From positions 62,001-126,000 of the forward strand of contig JAJYLB010000002.1 in assembly GCA_021788095.1 (NCBI GenBank): 64,000 nucleotides of DNA, given 5' to 3'. Each line of letters opens with the position of its first letter. The first letter of the stretch is position 1. The DNA comes from Acidobacteriota bacterium. GTDB lineage: Bacteria; Acidobacteriota; Terriglobia; Acidiferrales; UBA7541. The notes under the pieces are model-generated. The model saw only the letters and a list, made by a program, of their open reading frames with translations, did not search any database and was not told the origin of the DNA. A program made the translations under genes and the position numbers. Below are positions 1 to 8,413 of the stretch, one piece after another.

Positions 1-430
1 GCTTCTTTCGGAAGCGGCTCGAAGCAATCCTCGAAATAGGGGTAGCTGTCGATGGTGTAGTGGACCGGACTGTGCTCGCCCTTGCCGCCGCCCGAGCCCG
101 ACTCTAGCGAGTCGCGCTCCTTCTGGTCCATTTGGTAGATGAGGCGAATCGCGCCCAGTATTACCGCCGGCGTCGGCTTGATCTCGCTGACGTGCTCGAC
201 GATCCGCTCGAGCGCGAACCGCAGCCGCTTCTGCCGTCTCTCGTACAGCCCACAGGCGTGCGCGTGGCGATAGACGGCCCGCGAGCTGCCCAGCCCGTAT
301 TCGCGAACCAAAGCGTCCGCGTGGGTCCAGTGGAGAAATTCCCGGTCGATCTCCTCGCGATCGGGATGCCGGCAGATCTGGCAGAGGGCGCTGTGGTGTT
401 TCGATGGGGCGGTCGCTGTTTTCTTCATCT
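1..430 (-). CDS. Zinc-finger/HTH-like hypothetical protein, 3' end outside the window
   Basis: The reading frame opens with ATG at 430 on the minus strand and stays open to the window edge (143 codons seen, no stop). Near the N-terminus is C-x2-C followed by HPDREEID, then a segment ending YRHAHACGLYERR, which looks like a zinc-binding knuckle followed by a helix-turn-helix. This pattern is met in small-terminase-like or transposon-linked DNA-binding proteins, but I do not recognise a named family. The C-terminal visible part is acidic/aromatic (YPYFEDCFEP). The start is the first ATG; a weak GCGGGCGAG lies just upstream. DNA binding is inferred, not shown. Confidence 0.6.
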
Positions 431-908
431 CGCCCGCAGTGTGCGCCCGGCGCGGAAGGAATTCAACTGAAGCCTCTAAGTAAACCGTGACCCGTGGCGC
501 GGGCACTCTTGCCCGCGCGCCTTGCCGCCAGAGACGGGGCCACCCTATCCGTTACACGTTGTAACATATAGACGGTCAGGGAGAAGACACGGAGAAGAAC
601 GGCACCGCCCTGCTTTCCGGCGCAATGGCGACGGGTTAGAAAATCATCCTTTTGAAAACACAGCACTTCCCCTCGTCACACCTCGCCTGCCCCCGACGGG
701 TTTGCCGAGCCCGAGCCCGCATTCGGGCGCGCGGAACGGCTCCCCCTCTGCGTCCTCCGCGCCTCTGCGGTGAGGCAGGGAGTTCCCGACCCCCGTCGTG
801 GCGCGTGCGAGAGGAGTGCGGGCGCGCGGGGCGGGGATAGCATAGAGTGAATGGCGGAACGAGAAGCGCCCAGCGGAGCAAAGGGACGCGGCGAGAAAGG
901 AAACACGA
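431..908. repeat. Gene-free interval with interspersed repeats and a GTTACA-type palindrome
   Basis: No convincing gene lies here. It holds a GGCGCGGGCA...TGCCCGCGC-type inverted repeat (about 493-521), a palindrome GTTACACGTTGTAAC at 551-565 (same design as the operator at 61179-61193), a GGAGAAGACACGGAG tract near 580, and a CTCTGCGTCCTCCGCGCCTCTGCGG tract near 747. The last two belong to repeat styles that recur between genes elsewhere in the window. Confidence 0.5.
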
Positions 909-1937
909 ATGGCGAAACAGAAACGATTGGGTTATGCGGTGGTGGGGCTGGGAAGGATCGCGCAGAAAGCCGTGCTTCCGGCGTTCCGGCACAGCCGGGA
1001 GGCGAAGCTAGAGGCCGTAGTGAGCGGGGACGCGAGCAAGGCCCGGCGTTTGGCCGCGCGATACGGCGCGAGCGCCTGGTACGGCTACGAGGACTACGAC
1101 CGCTGCCTGGCGGATCCCCGCGTCGAAGCCGTCTTCATCGCCACCGATAACGCCACGCACGCGCGCTACTCGGTTCGCGCGGCCGAAGCCGGCCGGCACG
1201 TCTTGTGCGAGAAGCCGATGGCCACGACGGTGGAAGAGTGCCGGGAGATGATCCGCGCGTGCCGGAACCATCGCGTGCGGTTGATGATCGCGTATCGAAA
1301 GTATTTCGAGCCGGCGAGTTTGGCGCTGAAGCGGCTGGTCGAAACCGGCCAACTGGGCAGACTGAAGATCATCCATTCCGCTTTCACCTTCCTGCTCCCC
1401 CGCAAGTCCCGTGGTCGAGAATGGCATTTGCAGTCGCCGGCGGCCGGGGGAGGGGCGCTCGTGGACGTGGGCGTCTACGCGGTCAATTCGATTCGGTGGC
1501 TCACGGGTGCGGAGCCGGTCGAGGCCTCCGCGTACCCCTGGAGCGCCGATCGCGAGCGATTCCGAGATGCGGAAGAGAGCATCGCCTTCCAGTTGCGATT
1601 CCCCGGCGGGCTTTTCGCTCAAGCCAGCGCGAGTTTCGGCGCGGCGCGCGCCAGCTTTCTTAACGTGATGGGAGAGAAAGGATGGGCGGCGCTCGATCCC
1701 GCTTACGCGTTCGACGACGAACGGCGGCTGTTCGGGGAGATTGGAGGGCGGTGGTTCGAAAAACGCTTCCCGATCATGGATGAGTTCGCCCTGGAACTCG
1801 ACGCGCTGGCTCGCGGCGTGCGCGAGGCGGAGGATCCCGAGCCGGACGGCTGGGAGGGCCTGCGCGACGTCGCCGTGATGCAGGCCATCCACCGAGCCGC
1901 GGACGACGGGGGCTGGGTGCCGATCCGGCTCCCGTAG
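909..1937 (+). CDS. Gfo/Idh/MocA family NAD(P)-dependent oxidoreductase
   Basis: 342 residues, the usual length for the family. The N-terminus has the Rossmann signature GLGRIAQKAVLPAF and the characteristic EKP motif (CEKPMATT, about residues 99-106); the C-terminal half matches the alpha/beta substrate-binding domain. Such enzymes oxidise or reduce sugars and related polyols using NAD(P) in the cytoplasm; the substrate cannot be told from sequence. The ATG at 909 has an AGAAAGGAAA ribosome site upstream. It stands alone on the plus strand, with repeat-rich DNA on both sides, so no operon partner is evident. Confidence 0.9.
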   Translation: MAKQKRLGYAVVGLGRIAQKAVLPAFRHSREAKLEAVVSGDASKARRLAARYGASAWYGYEDYDRCLADPRVEAVFIATDNATHARYSVRAAEAGRHVLCEKPMATTVEECREMIRACRNHRVRLMIAYRKYFEPASLALKRLVETGQLGRLKIIHSAFTFLLPRKSRGREWHLQSPAAGGGALVDVGVYAVNSIRWLTGAEPVEASAYPWSADRERFRDAEESIAFQLRFPGGLFAQASASFGAARASFLNVMGEKGWAALDPAYAFDDERRLFGEIGGRWFEKRFPIMDEFALELDALARGVREAEDPEPDGWEGLRDVAVMQAIHRAADDGGWVPIRLP

Positions 1938-2321
1938 CCGCAGGCAGTCGGGCGGAACTTCCACCACGGAGGACACGGAGTTCCACAGAGCAAAGCGAGC
2001 ACGGACAGCTCATCTCTCCCTGCCGCACCCTCGTAAGAGCCTGTCTTTTTCGGCAAACATTTTCGGGCGGTGCGTGCGGTCCTTGTTGGATGCGGCTCCC
2101 AAAAGCCTCTCCGTGGATCTCGGTGGACCTCCGTGGTGATCTTCCGATGGGAACTGCACTTTCACCAGGGTGGACACGGAGGAAACTGCTTCAGACGGCC
2201 CAAAGACGGACGGAAATTCCACCACAGAGGCGCGGAGGGAGGTGTCCGAAGTCAAATGCGCCGGCGCCTCGCTCTCAGGCCAGGCATGCTCGGGGGGAAT
2301 CCACCCTGCAGAGGATTTCTC
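1938..2321. repeat. Gene-free interval with CACGGAGG-type repeats
   Basis: No gene is seen. Several imperfect copies of a CCACGGAGGACACGGAG / TCTCCGTGG...CCTCCGTGGTG motif occur in both orientations (about 1962-1980, 2107-2140, 2170-2185, 2218-2240). They resemble the decayed interspersed tract near 580. Confidence 0.4.
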
Positions 2322-2585
2322 TCATGGGGCGACGGCCAGGGACTCCGCCCTCGGCATGCGTATCAGGAAATAAGCTGCCGGAATCCACAGCAGCAGCAGG
2401 GTGAGCCACATCACCGGCGAAGCCCGCAACGAGAAAACATGGTTCGCGTTCGGCAGAGCTGAAGGCACTATGCCCGGGGACTGATTGACGGCGGAGTGCA
2501 TCAGCATCGTCAGCAACAGACTTCCGTTCGTGTGGACGTAGAGCCAGGCGAGCGCCACCGAAAGCGCCACTACCTCCAGCGCCCA
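2322..2585 (-). pseudogene. CPBP-type (CAAX-like) membrane protease, C-terminal remnant
   Basis: The frame translates to a fragment with WLYVHTNGSLLLTMLMHSAV, matching the last conserved block of CPBP intramembrane proteases (the SLL...HxxxN motif), followed by a final membrane helix. Everything N-terminal is missing: reading upstream, the frame meets a TGA inside the end of the neighbouring SDR gene, and only about 88 codons are open where the family needs 200 or more. I therefore read it as the 3' remnant of a protease gene cut off at the SDR gene. A GTG at 2570 could give an 82-residue product, but the first catalytic motif would be absent. Confidence 0.6.
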
Positions 2586-2604
2586 GATGGGAAATGATAG
2601 ATGG

Positions 2605-3396
2605 CTAGGTGACGGAGCGGATCATGCCGCCATCGACCTGGAGCGTGGCGCCGGTGAGGTAGGAAGCGGCGTCGGAGAGGAGGAAGGCGACGGCGCGCGC
2701 CAGCTCCGCGGGTTCGCCGTAGCGGCCGAGCGGGATGGTGGCGAGCTGGCGTCGGCGCTGCTCCTCGACCGCAATCCCCAACCGCTGGCTGGCCGCTCGA
2801 TCGAGCTGGGCGACGCGCTCGGTGGCGATGCGTCCGGGCACGATCTGGTTGACGCGGATTTTCCTGGCAGCGAGTTCGCTCGCGAGCGTTTTGGCGAGCG
2901 AGGAGACGGCGCCGCGCAGGACGTTCGAGAGGCCGAGATTGGGGATCGGCTGCTTGATCGAAGAAGACGTGGGAATCACAATCGCGCCTCCGCCGCGCTC
3001 GGCCATCGAGGGAACGGCGAACCGAACCATGCGAATGACGCTGAGCAGAAGCAGCTCGAACGTCTTTTGCCAGGCGGCATCATCGAAAGAGAGCGTCTCG
3101 CCAGGCGGCGGTCCGCCGGCATTGGGATAGAGCAGATCCACCCCGCCGAAACCCTGGACGGTTTCGCGAGCCCACTTTTCGAGCGCTTCCGCCGAGCGGA
3201 TATCGGCAGGGACGGCGAGAACGGAAGCGCCCGTTTCGCGCTCGAGCCGCTGCTTGGCCGCTTGAACGCCGGGTTCGTCCAAATCGGAAATCGAGAGATG
3301 GCAACCCTCGGCCGCGAGTTCATGGGCAACGGCGTAGCCGAGCCCCTGGGCCGCGCCGGAAACCATGGCGATTTTCCCCTTCAGATGGAGATCCAT
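2605..3396 (-). CDS. SDR family oxidoreductase with altered active site
   Basis: 263 residues, a classical short-chain dehydrogenase in length. The cofactor motif SGAAQGLG (about residues 13-20), NAG and the C-terminal GATLQVDGG are present. The catalytic serine lies in TSSS, but where the family normally has YxxxK this protein reads LSNVLRGAV, so Tyr and Lys appear replaced by Ser/Leu and Arg. This variant is known from a subgroup of SDR proteins annotated as 3-oxoacyl-ACP reductase-like. Its ATG overlaps the end of the upstream DapA-family gene by 16 nt, so the two are probably co-transcribed. Reaction unknown. Confidence 0.88.
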   Translation of the reverse strand: MDLHLKGKIAMVSGAAQGLGYAVAHELAAEGCHLSISDLDEPGVQAAKQRLERETGASVLAVPADIRSAEALEKWARETVQGFGGVDLLYPNAGGPPPGETLSFDDAAWQKTFELLLLSVIRMVRFAVPSMAERGGGAIVIPTSSSIKQPIPNLGLSNVLRGAVSSLAKTLASELAARKIRVNQIVPGRIATERVAQLDRAASQRLGIAVEEQRRRQLATIPLGRYGEPAELARAVAFLLSDAASYLTGATLQVDGGMIRSVT

Positions 3397-4328
3397 GAAT
3401 CCTCCTTGTATTCCGTGCGGACCCAGGCGAGCAGGCGATCGAGCGCGGCCAGAGTGGCGGCGTCGGGCTTCGCGCCCGGAGGGCGAATGGCAGCGTCGCG
3501 AATGGCGCCGCGGCGGCGCAGGATTTCCTTGCGCAAGGCGACGCCCAGCAGTTGCTGAAATTCGAATCGCATCAGGGAGACGTAGCGATAGAAAACATCG
3601 GCGGCCTCGTCCACTTTACCCGCTTGGTAGAAGTGGACGATGCGAACGAGGATTTCGGGATAGGCGAAGCCCGTCATCGTGCCCGAAGCTCCGGCCAGGA
3701 GTTCCTCGAGCAGGAACACGCCACCCAGCCCGCCGAGAATGCGGAACTCGGGACCGGTTTCGGCGAGGATCCTCGCGGTTTTCCACTGCGTGGGCGGATC
3801 CTCGAGCTTGATGGCGCGCGCGGCGGGGACTTCGCTTGCGATACGGGCGAGAATGGCCGGCTCGATGGTGAACCCCGAGACCGGGGGATAGTCCTGCACG
3901 ACGATGGGCAGATCGACCGCGGCGGCCAGCGAGGAGTAGAAGCCGACGAGAACATCCGCGCTCGGCCGCGCGAGTTGAGGCGGGCTGACCATGACGGCAG
4001 AGGCCCCAGCCGCTTTCGCCGCGCGGGAATGAGCGATGGTGGTGCGAAGGCCGTTCGAGGTGGCGCCGGCGACGACGGGAACGCGGCCGGCGGTGTGGCG
4101 AATCACGGCTTCCAGAACGACGGAGCGCTCCCGGTCTTCCAGCCGGGCGACTTCCGAGGTAACGCCGAGCGCGGTCAATCCATCGACGCCGGCAGCGAGA
4201 TAGAGCTGAATGACGCGACCGAGGCTGTCGAGATCGAGCTCGCCTGAGGAGTCGAAAGGTGTGGGGAGTACGGAGAACACGCCGCGGAAAGCGGGTGGGT
4301 TAGGGGTGGGTGAAGACGGAGATTGCAT
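3381..4328 (-). CDS. DapA (dihydrodipicolinate synthase)-family lyase/aldolase
   Basis: 315 residues from the ATG at 4328, which has GGGAGG about 10 nt upstream; a longer frame reaches 4436 but would cross the operator. The (beta/alpha)8 class I aldolase signatures are visible: GVTSE (55-59, variant of GTTGE), the tyrosine of QDYPPVSG (Y147) and the Schiff-base lysine of RAIKLED (K174). Family members include 4-hydroxy-tetrahydrodipicolinate synthase, sugar-acid aldolases and delta-1-pyrroline-4-hydroxy-2-carboxylate deaminase. With proline-racemase-family, PRODH and permease genes nearby, the last is an attractive guess. Divergent from the GntR gene and overlapping the SDR gene downstream. 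Confidence 0.9.
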   Translation of the reverse strand: MQSPSSPTPNPPAFRGVFSVLPTPFDSSGELDLDSLGRVIQLYLAAGVDGLTALGVTSEVARLEDRERSVVLEAVIRHTAGRVPVVAGATSNGLRTTIAHSRAAKAAGASAVMVSPPQLARPSADVLVGFYSSLAAAVDLPIVVQDYPPVSGFTIEPAILARIASEVPAARAIKLEDPPTQWKTARILAETGPEFRILGGLGGVFLLEELLAGASGTMTGFAYPEILVRIVHFYQAGKVDEAADVFYRYVSLMRFEFQQLLGVALRKEILRRRGAIRDAAIRPPGAKPDAATLAALDRLLAWVRTEYKEDSWISI

Positions 4329-4357
4329 TTGGGGGAACCTCCCACTAAAATCCCAGA

Positions 4358-4367
4358 TTGTATACAA
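4358..4367. promoter_or_regulatory. Perfect palindromic operator TTGTATACAA (GntR/FCD type)
   Basis: A perfect 10-bp palindrome lies between the divergent DapA-family gene and the GntR gene, immediately before the ribosome site of the regulator. The FCD/FadR subgroup of GntR proteins typically binds short palindromes with a GTxxAC core, so autoregulation and control of the divergent genes is likely. Binding is inferred from position and sequence. Confidence 0.7.
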
Positions 4368-4378
4368 AAAGGGAGACC

Positions 4379-5209
4379 ATGAAAAGCGAGGGTTCTTCCG
4401 GCCCCGGCTCGGCACCGAGCGACCGGAATGCGTCAAACCTTTTCCCTTCAGGTGCCGCAGGGGAGAGGAGCGAAGGGAAGGAGCGAGCCGCAGATAGGGA
4501 GGAAGCGACGGCCACCGAAGTCCAGCGCGAACGCAGCTTCGATGTGGCCTACCGCAAGCTTCGCGATCTGATCGTGCGCGGGCGGCTGACGCCCGGAACG
4601 CGGCTTGTGGAAGCCGACATTGCGGAGCGGCTGGAGATCAGCCGGACTCCCGTGCGCAGCGCGCTGCACCGGCTGGAGCAGGAAGGTTACGTCATGGCGG
4701 CGCGGCGGGTGCGGCAATCGCGTCTGGCCGTTGCACCGCTTACGAAAGAAGACAGCCGCGAACTTTACTGGATCGTCGGGCACATTGAAGGGCTCGCCGG
4801 GCGCTTGCTGGCGGAATTCGACCGGGAGACTCGGGAGCGCGTGGCAAGACAACTCCAATCCATCAACGACGAGCTTTCCGAACTGGCCCGCGGGCGGCGT
4901 GCGGAACCGGGCCGGATATTCGATTTGGACATGGGCTTCCACCAAGCGCTGGTGGAATCGGCCGCGGGACCGCGCTTGCTCGCGATTCATGCCGCCATCA
5001 AGCCGCAGACCGAGCGGTACTGGCGGCTATACGCGAGCGCCATCATGGACGATCTGGGCATCTCCGTTGCCGAGCACGTGGCGATTATCGAAGCGATCGC
5101 ACGAGGCGATGCCGACGCGGCCGAACAGGCCATCCGCATCAATTGGCAGAATGGCGCGGAGCGGCTGGGGCGTGTGATCGACAGCCTGGGCGAGCGCGGG
5201 AGTTGGTGA
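4379..5209 (+). CDS. GntR family transcriptional regulator, FCD subgroup
   Basis: 276 residues from the ATG at 4379 (AAAGGGAG at 4368-4374). A TTG at 4358 is in frame but lies within the operator. A low-complexity, charged N-terminal stretch of about 50 residues precedes the winged helix (residues 53-110, with the recognition-helix block LEISRTPVRSALHRLEQEG). The C-terminal FCD domain has the expected FDLDMGFHQAL and EHVAIIEAI blocks that carry metal-binding Asp/His residues. It probably senses a small carboxylate and controls the divergent DapA-SDR pair and possibly the proline genes downstream. The N-terminal extension is unusual for the family. Confidence 0.9.
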   Translation: MKSEGSSGPGSAPSDRNASNLFPSGAAGERSEGKERAADREEATATEVQRERSFDVAYRKLRDLIVRGRLTPGTRLVEADIAERLEISRTPVRSALHRLEQEGYVMAARRVRQSRLAVAPLTKEDSRELYWIVGHIEGLAGRLLAEFDRETRERVARQLQSINDELSELARGRRAEPGRIFDLDMGFHQALVESAAGPRLLAIHAAIKPQTERYWRLYASAIMDDLGISVAEHVAIIEAIARGDADAAEQAIRINWQNGAERLGRVIDSLGERGSW

Positions 5210-5688
5210 CCACCGAGAAAGGTTTAAAAGTCACGGTTTCCCCAGGCGCAACTACGGCGCCTGGGGAAACCAGCTATCCTCCGCGACGGGCGGCCGGGGC
5301 ACCCGGCTAGCCTCTGCGGCAGAGCGCCGGGGACACCGGCGGGTGGGCGGGAGAACCCAGCATCGGGCGCTCGAAGAAAAAACCGCGGGCGGGATCCCGA
5401 CCGAAAAAATCGGGGCAGGCGCCCGCGCCACGCAGGCGGCGAAGGCATCGCCGATTTGAAATTTGAGATTTCAGAAGCGGAGGCAGAAGAGGGCGGCGGG
5501 CAAAAGCATTCGTACCGGCGCGGGGGCTTGTGGAGTAGAATCGTGCGCCGCGCGGGTGAGAGGCGCGGCGCGATTCGGACCGGCAAGGTCCCCGAGCAAA
5601 AACGCCGAGGCGGTGCGGGCCGCTGTGGTGACCCTGAGCGAGCGGCGCGGAAGCGAAGAGCTTATCTGGGGGAAGGACGGAGCGGCTC
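5210..5688. repeat. Gene-free repeat-rich interval with a 15-bp hairpin
   Basis: A near-perfect hairpin with 15-bp arms (5235-5249 and 5257-5271, loop AACTACG) follows the GntR gene; it lacks a T-run, and a shorter copy of the same unit lies at 19059-19085, so it is a repeat rather than a simple terminator. At about 5425-5470 is a GCCCGCGCCAC...ATTTGAAATTTGAGATTTCAG unit, which recurs at about 8270-8325, 18770-18822 and 18970-19032. Confidence 0.6.
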
Positions 5689-6615
5689 ATGGCTGTGATG
5701 CGAACCATTCTTTTGCAAGGTGCGGGAAACCGGTGGCTGCGCGAGCGGGCTTCTCACTACCGGTTTGTGCGGCGGGCCCTGCGACGCTTCATGCCGGGCG
5801 AGCGGCTGGAAGACGCCATCGAAGCCGCCAGGGTGCTGCGGGAGCAAGGGCTGAACACGATCTTCACCCGGCTGGGCGAGAATCTCACCGACCGCTCCCA
5901 GGCGAACGAAGTGGTGGAGCACTACCTGGACGTGCTGCATCGTGTGACGGCGCTGAATCTGCCGACCGTGATATCGGTGAAGCTGACCCAGCTCGGCCTG
6001 GACTTCGACCGTGAATTCTGTTTCCAGAATCTTTGCCGGCTGATCGAAGGAGCGGGGAACGGCGACATCGTGTGGATCGACATGGAGTCGAGCGCCTACG
6101 TCGACGTGACGCTGGAGGTTTACCGCCGGGCGCGGGCGCAGTATGCCAATGTGGGCGTCTGCCTGCAGGCCTACCTCTATCGCACGGCGAAGGACCTGGA
6201 ATCTCTCGTGCCGCTGGGGCCGGCCATCCGGCTGGTGAAAGGGGCGTACCGCGAGCCACCGGAAATCGCTTTTCCGCGGAAGAGCGATGTGGATGCCAAC
6301 TACTTCCAACTGACGTCTCGGATGCTGAGCGCGGAAGCGCAGCAGGCGGGGATGCGCGCGGTCGTCGGGACGCACGATCCCCAGCTCATTCAGCGGATAC
6401 AAGCGGTGGCGCTCGAGCGCGGCCTGCGCAAGGACTGCTTCCAATTCCACATGCTCTACGGCATTCAGCGCGCGCTGCAGTCGCGCCTGGCGAGGGAGGG
6501 CTGGCGGGCCGGGGTTCTGATCTCCTACGGCAAGGACTGGTTTGCCTGGTACATGCGGCGGCTGGCGGAGCGGCCTGCGAATCTGTGGTTCGTGATGCGG
6601 AACATCGTCGGGTAG
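5689..6615 (+). CDS. Monofunctional proline dehydrogenase (PRODH)
   Basis: 308 residues, typical of the stand-alone bacterial enzyme. It oxidises L-proline to delta-1-pyrroline-5-carboxylate with FAD and passes electrons to the quinone pool at the membrane. Conserved blocks are visible in order: VISVKLTQLGLDFD, WIDMESSAYVDVTL, CLQAYLYRTAKDLE, IRLVKGAYREP, THDPQLI, FQFHMLYGI, and the substrate-binding YMRRLAERPAN at the C-terminus. The start has GGAAGGACGGAG upstream. It is followed after about 50 nt by an amino-acid permease, and then by a proline-racemase-family gene, so it fits a proline/hydroxyproline utilisation group. Confidence 0.93.
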   Translation: MAVMRTILLQGAGNRWLRERASHYRFVRRALRRFMPGERLEDAIEAARVLREQGLNTIFTRLGENLTDRSQANEVVEHYLDVLHRVTALNLPTVISVKLTQLGLDFDREFCFQNLCRLIEGAGNGDIVWIDMESSAYVDVTLEVYRRARAQYANVGVCLQAYLYRTAKDLESLVPLGPAIRLVKGAYREPPEIAFPRKSDVDANYFQLTSRMLSAEAQQAGMRAVVGTHDPQLIQRIQAVALERGLRKDCFQFHMLYGIQRALQSRLAREGWRAGVLISYGKDWFAWYMRRLAERPANLWFVMRNIVG

Positions 6616-6665
6616 CGAGTCGGGGAAGCGCCTCCCGCGAACCGCGGGAAGGGAGGATCGCGCCG

Positions 6666-8171
6666 ATGGCGGAAGCGAACGCGACAGGGGCGGGTGCGCG
6701 AGCGGAAGCGGGCGGAGGGTTCGTTCGCGGCCTGGGCTTGTTCGATTCGGTCATGGTGGTGGTGGGGATCATGATCGGATCGGGGATCTTCATCGTTTCG
6801 GCCGACATGGCGCGCAAGATCGGCAGCTCGGGCGGGTTGCTGCTGGCCTGGGCGATCACGGGCGCGCTGACCATCGCGGCGGCGCTGAGTTACGGGGAAC
6901 TGGCGTCGATGATTCCCCGCGCCGGCGGGATGTACACCTACCTGACCGAAGCCTACACGCCGCTCTGGGGCTTCCTCTACGGCTGGACGCTCTTCGGCGT
7001 GATCCAGACGGGAACCATCGCGGCAGTGGCGGTGGCTTTTGCGCGGTTCACCGGGGTGCTGTGGCCTTCGGTGAGCGAGAGCCACTATCTGATCGCGCCG
7101 GTGCATCTCTCGAGCGGGTACGCGCTTTCGCTCTCGACCGCGCAGTTGCTCGCGATCGTGGTGATCGTTCTGCTCACCTGGACCAACTGCCGCGGACTCG
7201 AGTACGGCAAGATCGTCCAGAACCTCTTCACGGCCACGAAGACGCTGGCGCTGGTGGGGCTGATCGTCGTCGGGCTGTTTTTCGGCTGGAACGCGGAAGC
7301 GGTGAAGGAGAATTTCACGCACATGTGGCGAGTGAGCGGACAGGCGCCGCTCGCCACCGGCTTGGACGCGGCGACGATTTTCGGGCTGTTCGTGGCCCTT
7401 TCGATCGCGCAATCGGGATCGCTCTTCGCCGCCGATTCCTGGCACGACATCACGTTCGCCGCCGACGAAGTGCGCGACCCGCGGCGCACGCTGCCAAGGG
7501 CGCTGGCGATCGGGAGCGTTCTGGTGATCGCGCTCTACCTGCTCGCCAACGTCGCCTACCTCGCCGTGCTCCCGCTCCACGCCTTGCAAAACGCCCCCGA
7601 CGACCGCGTGGCCACGGCGATGCTGCGCGTGGTTTTTCCGTCGTTCGGGCCGACGTTGATGGCGATTCTCATCATGGTCTCGACGTTCGGGTGCATCAAC
7701 GGCCTGGTGCTGGCGGGAGGACGCGTGTATTACGCGATGTCGCGCGACCGGCTTTTCTTCCCCTCGGCGGGCCGATTGAACCGCGCGCACGTGCCGGGCT
7801 GGGCGCTGGCGGTGCAGGGGCTGTGGTCGGCGTGCCTGGTGCTGCCGCGCACTTACGACCCCGCCACCCACAGCTACGGCAACCTGTACAGCGATCTGCT
7901 CAACTACATCATCTCTTCGGCGCTGATTTTCTACGTCCTCACCATCGCGGGCGTCTTCCGCCTGCGCAGGAAGCGGCCGGAGGCCGAGCGGCTTTTCCGC
8001 GTGCCGGGCTATCCGGTGGTTCCCGTGCTGTACATGCTGGGCGCGACGATCGTGCTCGTGCTGCTCTTCGTCTACCAGGCGGCGAGCACTTGGCCGGGGC
8101 TGGTCATCACGCTGATCGGGCTGCCGGTCTACCTTCTGCTGAGACGCAGGATGGCCGCGGCGCGCCCCTGA
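6666..8171 (+). CDS. APC superfamily amino-acid permease
   Basis: 501 residues with about twelve hydrophobic segments. The first helix contains VVGIMIGSGIFIV, the hallmark GSGIF substrate-binding loop of the APC/LAT transporters. The frame is open far upstream, but homologous sequence begins at the ATG at 6666, which has GGGAGGA 8 nt before it. It probably imports an amino acid by proton symport or antiport in the inner membrane. Its position between proline dehydrogenase and a proline-racemase-family enzyme suggests proline or hydroxyproline as substrate, but the sequence alone does not fix this. Confidence 0.9.
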   Translation: MAEANATGAGARAEAGGGFVRGLGLFDSVMVVVGIMIGSGIFIVSADMARKIGSSGGLLLAWAITGALTIAAALSYGELASMIPRAGGMYTYLTEAYTPLWGFLYGWTLFGVIQTGTIAAVAVAFARFTGVLWPSVSESHYLIAPVHLSSGYALSLSTAQLLAIVVIVLLTWTNCRGLEYGKIVQNLFTATKTLALVGLIVVGLFFGWNAEAVKENFTHMWRVSGQAPLATGLDAATIFGLFVALSIAQSGSLFAADSWHDITFAADEVRDPRRTLPRALAIGSVLVIALYLLANVAYLAVLPLHALQNAPDDRVATAMLRVVFPSFGPTLMAILIMVSTFGCINGLVLAGGRVYYAMSRDRLFFPSAGRLNRAHVPGWALAVQGLWSACLVLPRTYDPATHSYGNLYSDLLNYIISSALIFYVLTIAGVFRLRRKRPEAERLFRVPGYPVVPVLYMLGATIVLVLLFVYQAASTWPGLVITLIGLPVYLLLRRRMAAARP

Positions 8172-8413
8172 CGCCGATTACCGACGCCACGCCGCGACAT
8201 GCCTAGCTCACGGCCGGCGCGGACCCGGCCGCCAAGACGGCGCTACAACAAACAACTGCGCGCTGGCAGGAATGCCCGCGCCACCGAGGCGGCGAAGGCT
8301 TCGCAGATTTCAAATTGGGGATTTCAGAGCGAAAAACAGGGCACGGCCGTGGCGCGGCGCCGGGTTGCGCCTCGTCACTGGACTGCGGGAGCCCGAGCAG
8401 GGAGGAACTACAG
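8172..8413. repeat. Interspersed repeat block (ACAACAA, GCCCGCGCC and ATTTCAG units)
   Basis: Three recurring units sit side by side: CGGCCGCCAAGACGGCGCTACAACAAA (8227-8253), a GCAGGAATGCCCGCGCCAC unit (about 8264-8284), and a GGCGGCGAAGGC...GGGATTTCAG unit (about 8288-8325). The same units recur at 14700-14735, 18640-19045 and 30240-30290. Confidence 0.6.

Noticed and set aside
2587-3558. Long plus-strand open frame over the SDR gene
   Set aside because: Antisense shadow: composition is Gly/Arg/Asp-rich with no domain, and the minus-strand SDR/DapA frames have full signatures.
6525-7871. 448-codon minus-strand frame under the permease
   Set aside because: His/Arg/Gln-rich antisense of the APC permease; no ribosome site or domain.
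8315-8413. ATG at 8315 as start of the proline-racemase-family gene
   Set aside because: The first 33 codons are encoded by an interspersed repeat; the GTG at 8414 has a strong ribosome site and fits the family start.
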